Source: Xanthomonas hortorum pv. cynarae
GTDB lineage: Bacteria; Pseudomonadota; Gammaproteobacteria; Xanthomonadales; Xanthomonadaceae
Assembly: GCF_002939985.1 (NCBI RefSeq)
Contig: NZ_MDFM01000015.1
Coordinates: 1-64,000, forward strand
Direction: 5' to 3'
DNA: 64,000 nt
The notes beneath the pieces were generated by a model. The model searched no databases. It was not told the DNA's origin and was given only the letters and a program-made list of their open reading frames with translations. Shown piece after piece: positions 51,358-61,924 of the stretch. Every line of letters begins with the position of its first letter. Position 1 is the first letter of the stretch. The translations under genes and the position numbers were made by a program.

Positions 51358-53082
51358 CTATCGGTGCCCGCGTTCCTCGCGTGCACGCACGCGGCGGTCG
51401 AAGAACAATGCACTGAGCACGATACCCAGACCCAGGAAGACCCCGAGCAGAAACAGCACCATCGCAATCGCCGGGTAACCCCACAATTTCAGCCCGGTTT
51501 CGATGCGCATCATCTGCGCCGAGGCCATGATCAGCGCCGCCGTCACGATGCCTGCCGCCACCCGGTTGGCGATCTTCTGCAGGCTTTCCATCAGATGCGA
51601 TTCTTCCAGCCCGGTGACGCGCATCTGCAGGCGGTTTTCTGCGGCCAGCGAGAGAATCTCGGACATGCGCCGCGGCCCTTCGCGCACCAGATGCTGCAGT
51701 TCCATCGCCTCGCTGGCCAGGTTGGCGGCGGACAGGGATTTTTTCAGGCGCGCACGCATCACGTGCTGCAGATGGCGCTCGACGATGCGGCGCGTATCCA
51801 GGGTGGGCGACAACGCGCGGCACACGCCTTCCAGATTCAATAGCGTCTTGCCGAGCAGGCTCAACTCCGGCGGCGTGCGCAGGCCGTTGGCGGTGGCGAT
51901 GCGCACCAGATCCAGCACCACGCGGCCTTCGGAGGTGGTGTCGTGGGCGGCGTAGCGGGCGATCATCTGCCCGGTCTCGCGCTGGTAGCGGTCTTCGTCG
52001 TAATCCTCCAGCCGCGTGCTCAGCGCGATGGTCTCTTCGGCGACCTCTTCGCCGCGGCCATCGACGGCGGCGAACAGCAGCTTGAGCAAGCGCTCGCGCA
52101 GGCGCGGTGGCACGTGCGCGACCATGCCCAGGTCGAAGATCGCCAGGCGCCCGTCCTGCAGCACGCGCAGGTTGCCCGGATGCGGGTCGGCATGGATTTC
52201 GCCATGCACGAACATCTGGTCCAGATAGCCCTTGACCAGCTCCGCGGCCAGGGTGTCCATCGGCTGTTCGGTGCGACGCAGGCCGGAGATCTTGTCCACG
52301 CGCACGCCTTCGGCCAGCTGCATGGTGAGCACCTTGCGGCTGCTCAGGTCCCAGATCGGTTGCGGGATCCACAGCATCGGAAACGGCTTGAGGTGCTTGC
52401 CGAAGCGCACCAGCGTTTCGGCTTCGTCCTCGTAATTGAGTTCGGCGCGCAGGGTCTTGCCGAATTCGCCCAGCCAGTCGGCAAAGCGCACGCGGCGGCC
52501 GATGCCGGTCAGCCGGTCGGCGGCGGTGGCAAAGCTCTTGAGCACGTCCAGGTCCGAGCGCACCTGCGCGGCCACTTCGGGCTTTTGCACCTTGATCGCC
52601 ACCGGTGTGCCGTCGCGCAAGGCGGCGCGATGCACCTGCGCCAGCGAGGCGCAGCCCAGCGGCACCGGATCGAAAAACGAGAAAGCCTTGTTGACCGAGA
52701 CGCCGAGTTCTTCTTCGATGATCTGGCGGATGCGCTCCACCGGCACCGAATTGGTGTTTTCCTGCATGCGCTCCAGCGCGGTGGCAAATTCCGGCGGCAC
52801 GATGTCCGGGCGCGTGGACAGCATCTGGCCCAGTTTGACGAAGGTGGGGCCGAGTGCCTCCAGATCGGAGACGAATTGGTCCGGGGTGCCTTCGGCAGGC
52901 ACTTCGTACTCGTTGATCGCCGCCGGGTCCAGGTTCATGCCGGCAAACACGCCCGAGCCGCGATAGCGCAGCAACAGGCGCAGGATCTGGGTACGCCGGC
53001 TCATGCCGCCCACCACGGCGTTATCGGCCGGGATCGCGGCCTGGGCCGGCGTGCGGGAAGGATCGTTCGGACTCAAGGCCAT
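51358..53082 (-). CDS. UbiB/AarF (ABC1)-family kinase-like protein
   Basis: A 574-residue protein. Start ATG at 53,082 (MALSPNDPSRTP); the open frame extends far upstream without homology. Family motifs are complete: KxGQ in FVKLGQMLSTRPD (~86-98), the lysine in VAIKVQKP, the ELNYEDEA block, HADPHPGNL (catalytic Asp/Asn) and IFDLGMVAHV (DLG). Two C-terminal membrane segments follow (IVTAALIMASAQMM; IAMVLFLLGVFLGLGIVLSAL). UbiB-type proteins are atypical kinases/ATPases needed for ubiquinone synthesis; this one is likely a paralogue outside the ubi operon. It diverges from the DUF808 gene. Confidence 0.88.
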   Translation of the reverse strand: MALSPNDPSRTPAQAAIPADNAVVGGMSRRTQILRLLLRYRGSGVFAGMNLDPAAINEYEVPAEGTPDQFVSDLEALGPTFVKLGQMLSTRPDIVPPEFATALERMQENTNSVPVERIRQIIEEELGVSVNKAFSFFDPVPLGCASLAQVHRAALRDGTPVAIKVQKPEVAAQVRSDLDVLKSFATAADRLTGIGRRVRFADWLGEFGKTLRAELNYEDEAETLVRFGKHLKPFPMLWIPQPIWDLSSRKVLTMQLAEGVRVDKISGLRRTEQPMDTLAAELVKGYLDQMFVHGEIHADPHPGNLRVLQDGRLAIFDLGMVAHVPPRLRERLLKLLFAAVDGRGEEVAEETIALSTRLEDYDEDRYQRETGQMIARYAAHDTTSEGRVVLDLVRIATANGLRTPPELSLLGKTLLNLEGVCRALSPTLDTRRIVERHLQHVMRARLKKSLSAANLASEAMELQHLVREGPRRMSEILSLAAENRLQMRVTGLEESHLMESLQKIANRVAAGIVTAALIMASAQMMRIETGLKLWGYPAIAMVLFLLGVFLGLGIVLSALFFDRRVRAREERGHR

Positions 53083-53211
53083 CTCCGGCACTCGTGCAAT
53101 CGCTGAGTGTGGCCAGCGCTGGGTGGTGACGTGGTGAATCCGATGCACCCCATCACCCAATGCGGGCGCTGGATCGGCGAGAATCCAGCGCCACCCACGA
53201 AGGACCCCCGC

Positions 53212-54153
<942 letters not shown>

Positions 54154-54498
54154 CGCCGCGTCACGGCCGCCGGGTTGGGAGGCAACTCGGCGCCGGTTTG
54201 GCATCGTTGGCTGGCGTCGGTCGAGCGCAAGGGCGATGACGGCGGCTGCCAACGATCCGCCAGTGACTGCCGGCCGTTTGCGAGTGCCCATCTGCACGAT
54301 GGCGCCGCCGTTTCGGGCATTGCGTCACGGCGGCTGCGTACCTGACGAAGCGAGGTTCGTGATTCCGATGTTGCGCGCGTCTTCCGGCGGTCGTCATTGC
54401 TAGGGTGTGCCGCGTGGGTGGTATCGGAATGTGCTGCATGACGGCAGCCTGGCGTAGAGACCGGGCCACACTGCAGCAGCGCGATGCAGGAGGGATGC
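54154..54498. other. Intergenic region, ~345 bp
   Basis: No gene; no motif beyond general GC-rich sequence. Contains the promoter of the following gene. Confidence 0.4.
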
Positions 54499-55884
54499 GT
54501 GAAGAAAACGGCTGAGGAACAAGACAACACGCGTGCGGTGCGGCTTGCCGTGGAGCAGCCGGATCAAGCGCGCCAGGCAATGTCTGCAGCGGATCGGGAT
54601 GCGGTACCGGTCGGTGGCTCCCCCGGCATTGGTCGGCGGCGCTTTCTCGGTTTGGGCTCGGCAGCAATGGCCGCGGCCATCGTGGGGGTTCCAGCCAGCG
54701 CAGCCACGCCGGCGAGCGCTCAGATGCGCGCGACCTGGATCACCAGCGTGTTCAATCTCGATTGGCCAAGCGCTGCGTCCGCACGGATCGTCGACCCTGC
54801 CGAACGTATCGCGGTACAGCAGCGGGAATTGCTGGCAATCGTCGATCAGGCCCAGGCGCTGCATCTGAATACCCTGGTCTTTCAGGTCAAGCCCTGTGCC
54901 GATGCGCTGTACCGCTCGCGCATCCTGCCATGGTCGCCGGTCATGACCGGCGTTCTAGGCAAGGACCCGGGTTTCGACCCGCTGGCATTCTTGCTGCGGC
55001 ATGCGCATGCGCGGGGCATCCAGGTGCATGCCTGGCTCAATCCCTATCGTGTTTCGACCGGCCTGGACCAGGCTACGCTGGATGCGTTTGCCACTGCGTC
55101 GACCGATTCGCCGCAGAGCGTGTATCTGCGCCACCCCGACTGGGTGGGCGTGGCGGCCAATCGGCTGGTGCTCGATCCCGGCATTCCGGCCGTGCGTCGC
55201 TGGATCTGTGGCGTGGTCGCCGAGCTGGTGGCGTTCTACCGCGTGGATGGGGTGCAATTCGATGACTACTTCTACACCGAATCGGCGCAGTCTCCCCTCG
55301 ACGATGCACAGACCTATGCCGCCCACGGGGCCGGATTTGCCGACAAAGGGGATTGGCGCCGCGACAACACCTATCGATTGATGCGAGAGGTGGCCAGGAC
55401 CATTCGGGCGATCAGGCCAGCGGTGGCATTTGGGGTCAGCCCGGCCGGGGTGTGGCGCAATCGCCAGGATGATCCGTTGGGCTCGGACACACAGGCCGGT
55501 GCGCCCGCATTCGATACCAGTTACGCCGATACCCGCCGTTGGGTTCGCGAAGAACTCGTGGACTACATCGTGCCGCAGATTTACTGGCCGCTGGCACGCC
55601 AGGCAGTGCGCTACGACACCATCGCACGCTGGTGGGCGGACACCGTGCGCGGTCGGCGCGTGCAACTCTATATCGGCATGGCGTTGTACAAAGTCGGCAC
55701 TGCCAACGCACTGGAGCCGGATTGGACAGTGGACGGCGGTGTGCCCGAGATCGCCCGCCAGCTGGACGTGAACGCATCGCTGCCTGAGGTTGGCGGCTGC
55801 ATGTTGTTTCGCCACGGATTTCTCGCTGCGGCCCAGACGCAGCAGGTGGTGGACTATCTCACGCTGCGTTGGCAGAGCCCTTGA
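54499..55884 (+). CDS. Tat-exported GHL10-type glycoside-hydrolase-like protein
   Basis: About 461 residues from the GTG at 54,499, preferred over ATG 54,484 because CAGGAGGG lies immediately upstream of GTG and inside the longer frame. The N-terminal part is disordered, then a twin-arginine signal (GRRRFLGLGSAAMAAAIVGV) ends near ASA. The enzyme domain matches the GHL10 (DUF187) family, a TIM-barrel: RATWITSVFNLDWPS at the start, NTLVFQVKPCADALY, VHAWLNPYRV, and VDGVQFDDYFY (catalytic acid region), then AFGVSPAGVW and IVPQIYWPL. Family members likely act on cell-wall or surface polysaccharides in the periplasm or outside. Substrate unknown. Confidence 0.85.
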   Translation: MKKTAEEQDNTRAVRLAVEQPDQARQAMSAADRDAVPVGGSPGIGRRRFLGLGSAAMAAAIVGVPASAATPASAQMRATWITSVFNLDWPSAASARIVDPAERIAVQQRELLAIVDQAQALHLNTLVFQVKPCADALYRSRILPWSPVMTGVLGKDPGFDPLAFLLRHAHARGIQVHAWLNPYRVSTGLDQATLDAFATASTDSPQSVYLRHPDWVGVAANRLVLDPGIPAVRRWICGVVAELVAFYRVDGVQFDDYFYTESAQSPLDDAQTYAAHGAGFADKGDWRRDNTYRLMREVARTIRAIRPAVAFGVSPAGVWRNRQDDPLGSDTQAGAPAFDTSYADTRRWVREELVDYIVPQIYWPLARQAVRYDTIARWWADTVRGRRVQLYIGMALYKVGTANALEPDWTVDGGVPEIARQLDVNASLPEVGGCMLFRHGFLAAAQTQQVVDYLTLRWQSP

Positions 55885-55995
55885 AGCGATCGGCAAGACG
55901 CCTGTCCAGCCAATGAGGCGACGGAAGGGGCTGACTCTGCCTGTCCCACGCAGGCGTCGGGTCCGGTGCGGGGACGCACCTGTCGGCACGTACCG

Positions 55996-57624
55996 CTAAT
56001 CCGCGCTGATCACCCGGTTCTTGCCGGCCGACTTGGCGTCGTACATGGCGCGGTCGGCGCGGCGGATCACATCGTCCTGGGATTCGTCGAGATGGCGCAG
56101 TGCCACGCCGCCGCTGAAGCTGATGAACACGCGCACGTCGTCGTGCAGCAACGAGCGTTGTGCCAGCGCGCGCTGCAGGCGGATCACCGCTGCGCTGGCT
56201 TCGAAGATGGTGGAGTCCGGCAACAGCAGCACGAATTCCTCGCCGCCGAAGCGGGCGATGGCATCGGTGGTGCGCAGCACGGCCTTGGCAACGTCCACGG
56301 TGTGGCGCAGCGCGGCGTCGCCGCCGGCATGGCCGTGGGTCTCGTTGAGGCGGCGGAAGTCGTCCAGGTCCAGCATCGCCACGCATAGCGGCTGCCCGCT
56401 GCGCTGGGTGCGTGCGGCTTCGCGCTGGAACAGTTCTTCGAAACCGCGCCGGTTGAGCGCGCCAGTGAGCTGGTCTTCGCGCACCAGGCCGGCCACGTCC
56501 TTGAGTTCCTGTTCGAGCGAGGCGATGCGCTGCTCGGAATCTTCGACCTGGCGGCGGGCCGAGAGCAGTTCGTCGCGTGCGGCCAGTGCCTGCGCCTGCA
56601 CCCCGGCGGTGTCCTGCAGCAGGTCCTGCAACAGGCGATTGAGGTCCGGAATGCCGCGTGCGTCGCCGATCGCCTGCGAATAACCGGCAACGCGATCATG
56701 GTATTCGCCGGTGCTGGTGGCCATGCCGTCCAGCCGGTCGACGAAGGACACCATCATCTCGCGCATGGCCGTCTTTGAGTCGGCGATGCCTTGCTTGAGC
56801 AGGCCTTGCTTGTAGATGACCTCGCGCAAGGTGCCGCGCACCTGTTCGATCGAATTGACGTCCAGCGGGCCGGAAATCAGTTGCCGCACCACCGAGATCT
56901 GGCCTTGCAGCCAGCTACGATCGTCGAGCAGTTCGCCGACGTTCTCTAACAATAGATCGAATAAGCCGAGCAACAGGTTCTGTTGCTCGCTGGCATCCTC
57001 GGCGCGCAGGCCGATCTGGTGGCTCAGCTCGCGCAGCCGTTGTTCCAGCGTGATCAGTTCGTGTCCCGGGCGCCAATGGCGCAGCGCCGAGGCCAGCGTC
57101 TGCGCCTCTTCGGCCAGCTCCGGGCTGCGTTGCAGCAGCGTGGCCAGCGCGTTGCCCAAGGCATGCCGCAGCAGATCGCGCAGCTGCTCGGCCTCGGTGC
57201 GGCCTTCGGCCAGCGAATCGCCGGTGTCGACGGTGCGGATGTACTTGTCGATCAACTGGCGCAGGCCGCGGCCGTAGCCAGGCCAGTCGCCGGCCGCGTA
57301 AGCCGCGCTCAGGCGCACGCCCATGTCGCCGAGTTCGCCGTGCAGGCTGGCGATCCCTTCGGCGAAGGCAAGCAACAAGGCCTCCGGATGCGACGCATGC
57401 GAGAACAGGCGGATCAGCAAGGCCGTGGCGGCGGCAGGATCGTGCGCGCCGGATTTGGTCTTGGCCGGCACCAATTGATGCGCCGCCAGACCTTGCCCAC
57501 CGCGCTCGCCGCTCAGCACGGCCGGCAAGGCCGCAGCCGGGCGCGCGCTGTCCGCCCCGCCCCAGGGCAACAGGCGGCGCAGCCCGCCACGCGGGCGGCT
57601 TGGGAGTTCAGGCTGGTCTGCCAT
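55996..57624 (-). CDS. GGDEF diguanylate cyclase with I-site
   Basis: A 542-residue protein. ATG at 57,624 (MADQPELPSRPRGG); earlier frame is non-homologous. A long helical N-terminal domain (~60-380, with heptad-like sections) with no membrane segments precedes the GGDEF domain. The active loop is GGEEF (RFGGEEFVLLLP) and the RxxD inhibition site RTTD lies five residues upstream, so product feedback by c-di-GMP is expected. It makes c-di-GMP from two GTP; the helical part (ELSHQIGLRAEDASEQQNLLLG) could sense a partner or signal. No EAL domain. Confidence 0.9.
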   Translation of the reverse strand: MADQPELPSRPRGGLRRLLPWGGADSARPAAALPAVLSGERGGQGLAAHQLVPAKTKSGAHDPAAATALLIRLFSHASHPEALLLAFAEGIASLHGELGDMGVRLSAAYAAGDWPGYGRGLRQLIDKYIRTVDTGDSLAEGRTEAEQLRDLLRHALGNALATLLQRSPELAEEAQTLASALRHWRPGHELITLEQRLRELSHQIGLRAEDASEQQNLLLGLFDLLLENVGELLDDRSWLQGQISVVRQLISGPLDVNSIEQVRGTLREVIYKQGLLKQGIADSKTAMREMMVSFVDRLDGMATSTGEYHDRVAGYSQAIGDARGIPDLNRLLQDLLQDTAGVQAQALAARDELLSARRQVEDSEQRIASLEQELKDVAGLVREDQLTGALNRRGFEELFQREAARTQRSGQPLCVAMLDLDDFRRLNETHGHAGGDAALRHTVDVAKAVLRTTDAIARFGGEEFVLLLPDSTIFEASAAVIRLQRALAQRSLLHDDVRVFISFSGGVALRHLDESQDDVIRRADRAMYDAKSAGKNRVISAD

Positions 57625-58110
57625 GCGCCAGGGTCTCAAAGTCGTAGTGCTATCGCTCGTTATCGGCGCGCAGGCGGGTGGCTTAAGCGGGCCAGACAAG
57701 AGGACGTATGACCAGCATGCGCGCATCGGCCGGTCAGGGGCGCGACCAGTGCTGCGCACGTGCGCATGAACAAGTCATGCAAGTGACGGCGGGCGCCGCC
57801 GACAGATCCCGCCTGCGGTGCATTGCAGTGCTGATGCACCGATAGAGGGAGGTCATCGCCCTGCAATGTGCGGCTTATGCCTGCGTGCATGCGCAACCAT
57901 GCGCAACGGAATGTCGGTTGTCGCAGAAAAGTCAGCACGTATTCACGCATTTTTTATTTGGTCGGGGTGTAGATTCATCCTCAAGGACAACGTGGAGTAC
58001 GCGCGTCATCCCCGCTCCTCATTCGCAGCAGGTCGCCTGGCCGCAGTGGCAGACGATGGTTTCCGCTTCGCTGTTTTTCCGTCTCCACCCACTTTACGAC
58101 GGACGTTTAG
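57625..58110. other. Intergenic region upstream of glgA
   Basis: About 490 bases between the divergent GGDEF gene and the glg operon. No credible gene; must contain the promoters of both. No operator recognised. Confidence 0.4.
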
Positions 58111-59694
58111 ATGGTTGCCATGATGCCGCTGCACGCTACTACCGCACGCTTAGAGCGAAGCACGATGATCCCTACTCTGAAGAAGAGCGGGCGACCGCGC
58201 GATGCACGTGGGCGTTTCATCCGGCACCACGAGCGCCTGCCGGTCTCGTTGGCCGACACGCGTGGTGCGCTGTTCGTGGTGTCGGAGATGGCGGACTTCA
58301 TCAAGGCCGGCGGTCTGGGCGATGTGGCCGCGGCGCTGCCACGCGCGCTGCGCCACCGTTACGACGTGCGGGTGTTGATCCCCGGCTACCGCGCGGTGCT
58401 GGCACGCGCCGGCAAGGTGGAGATCGTCGGCCGGGTGTTGGCGCATGCTGCGCTGCCGGCCTGCGACATCGGCCGCATCGTGCAGTCCGACGGCCTGCCG
58501 ATCTACATCCTGTTGTCCAAGGAACTGTTCGAACGCGACGGCTCACCGTATGTGAGCACCAGTGGTTCGGAGTTCGAAGACAACGCGATCCGCTTCGCTA
58601 CCTTGTCGCATGCCGCCGCGCAGATTGCCGCCGGCCATGCCGGATTGGGCTGGAAGCCGCGCCTGCTGCACTTGAACGACTGGCCGTGCGCGTTGGCGGC
58701 AGCCTATGTGCGTTGGTCCGGCGGTACCACGCCGTGCCTGCTGACCATCCATAACCTGGCCTATCAGGGCCTGGTGCCGTATTCGATGGCCGCCGCGCTG
58801 GGCATCCCCGCCGAGCGGGTGGCCGAGCTGGAGTTCTACGGGCAGATGTCGTTCCTGCGCGGCGGTATCGTGCATGCCGACCACGTCAACACGGTCAGCG
58901 TCAGCTATGCCCAGCAGATCACCGGCCCGGCACAGGGCTGCGGGCTGGATCGCCTACTGGCCGGCCGCGCAGCCAAGGGCGCGCTCACCGGTATCGTCAA
59001 CGGCATCGACGCCAGCTGGGATCCGCGTACCGACGCACATCTGGATGCGCATTTCAGCGTCAATCATTGGCAGGGCCGTCAGGCCAACGCCGCGCAGGTG
59101 CGCAAGGCCTTCGGCCTGCGTGAAAGCACCGGCCCGTTGTTTGCGGTGGTCTCGCGGCTGGTGCATCAGAAAGGCCTGGACCTGATCTGCGAGGTCGCCC
59201 CGCAGATCGTGGCGGCTGGCGGCCAGATCGCAGTGATCGGCGGCGGCGAGCCGGAGATCGAGCAGCAGGTTGCCGAGCTGACCCGGCGTTATCCCGGCCA
59301 GGTCGGTGCCTTCATCGGTTTTGAAGAAGGCCTGGCGCGGCGCATGTTCGCCGGTGCCGACTTCCTGCTGATGCCGTCGCGCTTCGAGCCCTGCGGGCTG
59401 AGCCAGATGTACGCGCAGCGCTTCGGCTGCCTGCCGATCGCGCACGCCACCGGCGGCCTGATCGACACGGTGGATGACGGCGTCACCGGCTTCCTGTTCC
59501 AGCAGGCCAGTGTGGAGGCCTTGCGCCGCTGCCTGGAGCGCGCCTTCCGCACCTTCCGCCTGCCCAGCCTGCTGTCGGCGATGCGCCGCGCCGCGATGCT
59601 GCGCCCCAGCGGTTGGGATGTGGCGAGCAAGAAGTACCTCTCCCTCTACGAACGCACCGCCGCCACTGCGCCCGCGCTTGCGACGGTGTCATGA
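58111..59694 (+). CDS. glgA: Glycogen synthase GlgA
   Basis: A 527-residue GT5 glycogen synthase using ADP-glucose. The conserved N-terminal part begins at [35 protein letters not shown] (~66-72) is the ADP-glucose loop. Further blocks: [33 protein letters not shown], and [25 protein letters not shown] with the catalytic Glu. The N-terminal ~50 residues ([15 protein letters not shown]) are an unusual basic extension; start could also be ATG 58,165. First gene of the glg/tre operon; its stop overlaps the glgB start (ATGA), so the two are translationally coupled. Confidence 0.95.
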   Translation: MVAMMPLHATTARLERSTMIPTLKKSGRPRDARGRFIRHHERLPVSLADTRGALFVVSEMADFIKAGGLGDVAAALPRALRHRYDVRVLIPGYRAVLARAGKVEIVGRVLAHAALPACDIGRIVQSDGLPIYILLSKELFERDGSPYVSTSGSEFEDNAIRFATLSHAAAQIAAGHAGLGWKPRLLHLNDWPCALAAAYVRWSGGTTPCLLTIHNLAYQGLVPYSMAAALGIPAERVAELEFYGQMSFLRGGIVHADHVNTVSVSYAQQITGPAQGCGLDRLLAGRAAKGALTGIVNGIDASWDPRTDAHLDAHFSVNHWQGRQANAAQVRKAFGLRESTGPLFAVVSRLVHQKGLDLICEVAPQIVAAGGQIAVIGGGEPEIEQQVAELTRRYPGQVGAFIGFEEGLARRMFAGADFLLMPSRFEPCGLSQMYAQRFGCLPIAHATGGLIDTVDDGVTGFLFQQASVEALRRCLERAFRTFRLPSLLSAMRRAAMLRPSGWDVASKKYLSLYERTAATAPALATVS

Positions 59695-61922
59695 GCGAAC
59701 GGTTGGGCGTGCAGGGGCAGGAGACGGAAGCAGCGGCGGTGAGCATGGAAGAGGCGTCCGAAGTCATGCGGTGCGTGCAGGCGCTGGCCGATGGATTGCC
59801 CGCCGATGCCTTCGCGGTACTGGGCCCGCACACACAGGCCGACGGCCGCCGCCTGGTGCGCGTGCTGGCGCCCGGCGCCGAGGCGATGGGGCTGATCGAT
59901 CCGCGCGGCAAGTTGTTGGCACGCATGCAGCCCGGCGCGATCGAGGGCGTATTCGAAGGCGTGTTGGCGGTGGAGGGCCCTTACCGGCTGCGCATCGTCT
60001 GGCCGGATGTGGTGCAGGAGATCGAAGATCCCTACGCGTTCGCCGCCACGCTGGATGAGTCGGTGCTGCTGCAGATTGCCGCAGGCGATGGCCAGGCGCT
60101 GCGCAACGCCTTGGGCGCGCAGCATCTGCACTGCAACGATGTGCCGGGCGTGCGCTTCGCCGTATGGGCGCCGCACGCGCAGCGTGTGGCAGTGGTCGGC
60201 GACTTCAACGGCTGGGACCTGCGGCGGCATCCGATGCGCCAGCGGATCGGCGGCTTCTGGGAGCTGTTCCTGCCGCGCGTGGAAGCCGGTACCCGCTACA
60301 AGTACGCCATCACTGCCGCCGACGGCCGCGTGCTGCTCAAGGCCGACCCGGTGGCGCGTCAAAGCGAATTGCCGCCTGCCACGGCCTCGGTGGTACCGGG
60401 CGCCGCGGCGTTCGGGTGGGCCGATGCCGCCTGGATCGCTTCGCGCGATGCGAGTGCGGCGCCGGCGCCACTGTCGATCTACGAAGTGCACGCCGCTTCC
60501 TGGCGCCGCGATGGGCATGACCAGCCGCTGGATTGGCCGGCACTTGCCGCACAACTGATTCCGTATGTGCAGCAGCTTGGCTTCACCCATATCGAGCTGC
60601 TGCCGATCACCGAGCATCCGTTCGGTGGCTCGTGGGGCTATCAACCGCTGGGCCTGTACGCGCCGACCGCGCGGCATGGCAGCCCGGATGGGTTTGCCCA
60701 ATTCGTCGATGCCTGTCATCGCGCCGGTATCGGCGTGATCCTGGATTGGGTCAGCGCGCACTTCCCGGATGACGCACATGGCCTGGCGCAGTTCGATGGC
60801 GCCGCCCTGTACGAACATGCCGACCCGCGCGAAGGCATGCATCGCGACTGGAATACGCTGATCTACAACTACGGCCGGCCGGAAGTGACCGCCTACCTGC
60901 TGGGCAGCGCGCTGGAGTGGATCGACCACTACCACCTCGACGGTCTGCGCGTGGATGCGGTGGCCTCGATGCTGTACCGCGACTATGGCCGCGCCGAAGG
61001 CGAGTGGGTGCCCAACGCGCATGGCGGGCGCGAGAATCTGGAGGCCGTCGCTTTCCTGCGCCAGCTCAACAGCGAGATCGCCACGCGCTTTCCCGGCGTG
61101 CTGACCATCGCCGAAGAATCCACCGCCTGGCCGGGCGTGACCGCGCCGATCAGCGAAGGCGGCCTGGGCTTTACCCACAAATGGAACATGGGCTGGATGC
61201 ACGACACGCTGAGTTACATGCAGCGCGATCCGGCCGAGCGCGCGCAGCACCACAGCCAGCTGACCTTCGGACTGGTCTACGCGTTCTCCGAACGCTTCGT
61301 GCTGCCGCTCTCGCATGACGAAGTGGTGCATGGCACCGGTGGTCTGCTCGGTCAGATGCCGGGCGACGACTGGCGGCGCTTTGCCAACCTGCGTGCCTAT
61401 CTGGCGCTGATGTGGGCGCATCCGGGCGACAAACTGGTGTTCATGGGCGCCGAATTCGGCCAGTGGAACGACTGGAATCACGACCAATCGCTGGACTGGC
61501 ATCTGCTCGATGGCGCCCCGCATCGCGGCGTGCAGCAACTGGTGGGCGATCTCAACGCGGCCTTGCGTCGCGTGCCGGCGTTGTATCGCGGCACCCATCG
61601 CGCCGACGGCTTCGACTGGAGCGTGGCCGACGATGCGCGCAACAGCGTGCTGGCCTTCATCCGCCACGATCCCGATGGCGGCGCACCCTTGCTGGCGGTG
61701 AGCAACCTCACCCCGCAACCGCACCACGACTATCACGTCGGCGTGCCGCGTGCCGGCGGCTGGCGCGAAATCCTCAACACCGACAGTGCCCATTACGGCG
61801 GCAGCAATCTCGGCAACAGCGGTCGCCTTGCGACCGAGCCGATGGGCATGCACGGGCACGCACAACGCCTGCGCCTGACCTTACCGCCGCTGGCCACGAT
61901 CTATCTGCAAGCGGAGAAATAA
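59691..61922 (+). CDS. glgB: 1,4-alpha-glucan branching enzyme GlgB
   Basis: A 743-residue GH13 branching enzyme. Domains: N-terminal part with carbohydrate-binding CBM48 module ([22 protein letters not shown]), catalytic barrel with [18 protein letters not shown], nucleophile Asp in [18 protein letters not shown], general acid Glu in [12 protein letters not shown], transition-state Asp in [11 protein letters not shown], and a C-terminal beta domain. Creates alpha-1,6 branches in glycogen. Overlaps glgA by four bases; three bases separate it from treZ. Confidence 0.95.
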   Translation: MSERLGVQGQETEAAAVSMEEASEVMRCVQALADGLPADAFAVLGPHTQADGRRLVRVLAPGAEAMGLIDPRGKLLARMQPGAIEGVFEGVLAVEGPYRLRIVWPDVVQEIEDPYAFAATLDESVLLQIAAGDGQALRNALGAQHLHCNDVPGVRFAVWAPHAQRVAVVGDFNGWDLRRHPMRQRIGGFWELFLPRVEAGTRYKYAITAADGRVLLKADPVARQSELPPATASVVPGAAAFGWADAAWIASRDASAAPAPLSIYEVHAASWRRDGHDQPLDWPALAAQLIPYVQQLGFTHIELLPITEHPFGGSWGYQPLGLYAPTARHGSPDGFAQFVDACHRAGIGVILDWVSAHFPDDAHGLAQFDGAALYEHADPREGMHRDWNTLIYNYGRPEVTAYLLGSALEWIDHYHLDGLRVDAVASMLYRDYGRAEGEWVPNAHGGRENLEAVAFLRQLNSEIATRFPGVLTIAEESTAWPGVTAPISEGGLGFTHKWNMGWMHDTLSYMQRDPAERAQHHSQLTFGLVYAFSERFVLPLSHDEVVHGTGGLLGQMPGDDWRRFANLRAYLALMWAHPGDKLVFMGAEFGQWNDWNHDQSLDWHLLDGAPHRGVQQLVGDLNAALRRVPALYRGTHRADGFDWSVADDARNSVLAFIRHDPDGGAPLLAVSNLTPQPHHDYHVGVPRAGGWREILNTDSAHYGGSNLGNSGRLATEPMGMHGHAQRLRLTLPPLATIYLQAEK

Positions 61923-61924
61923 CG

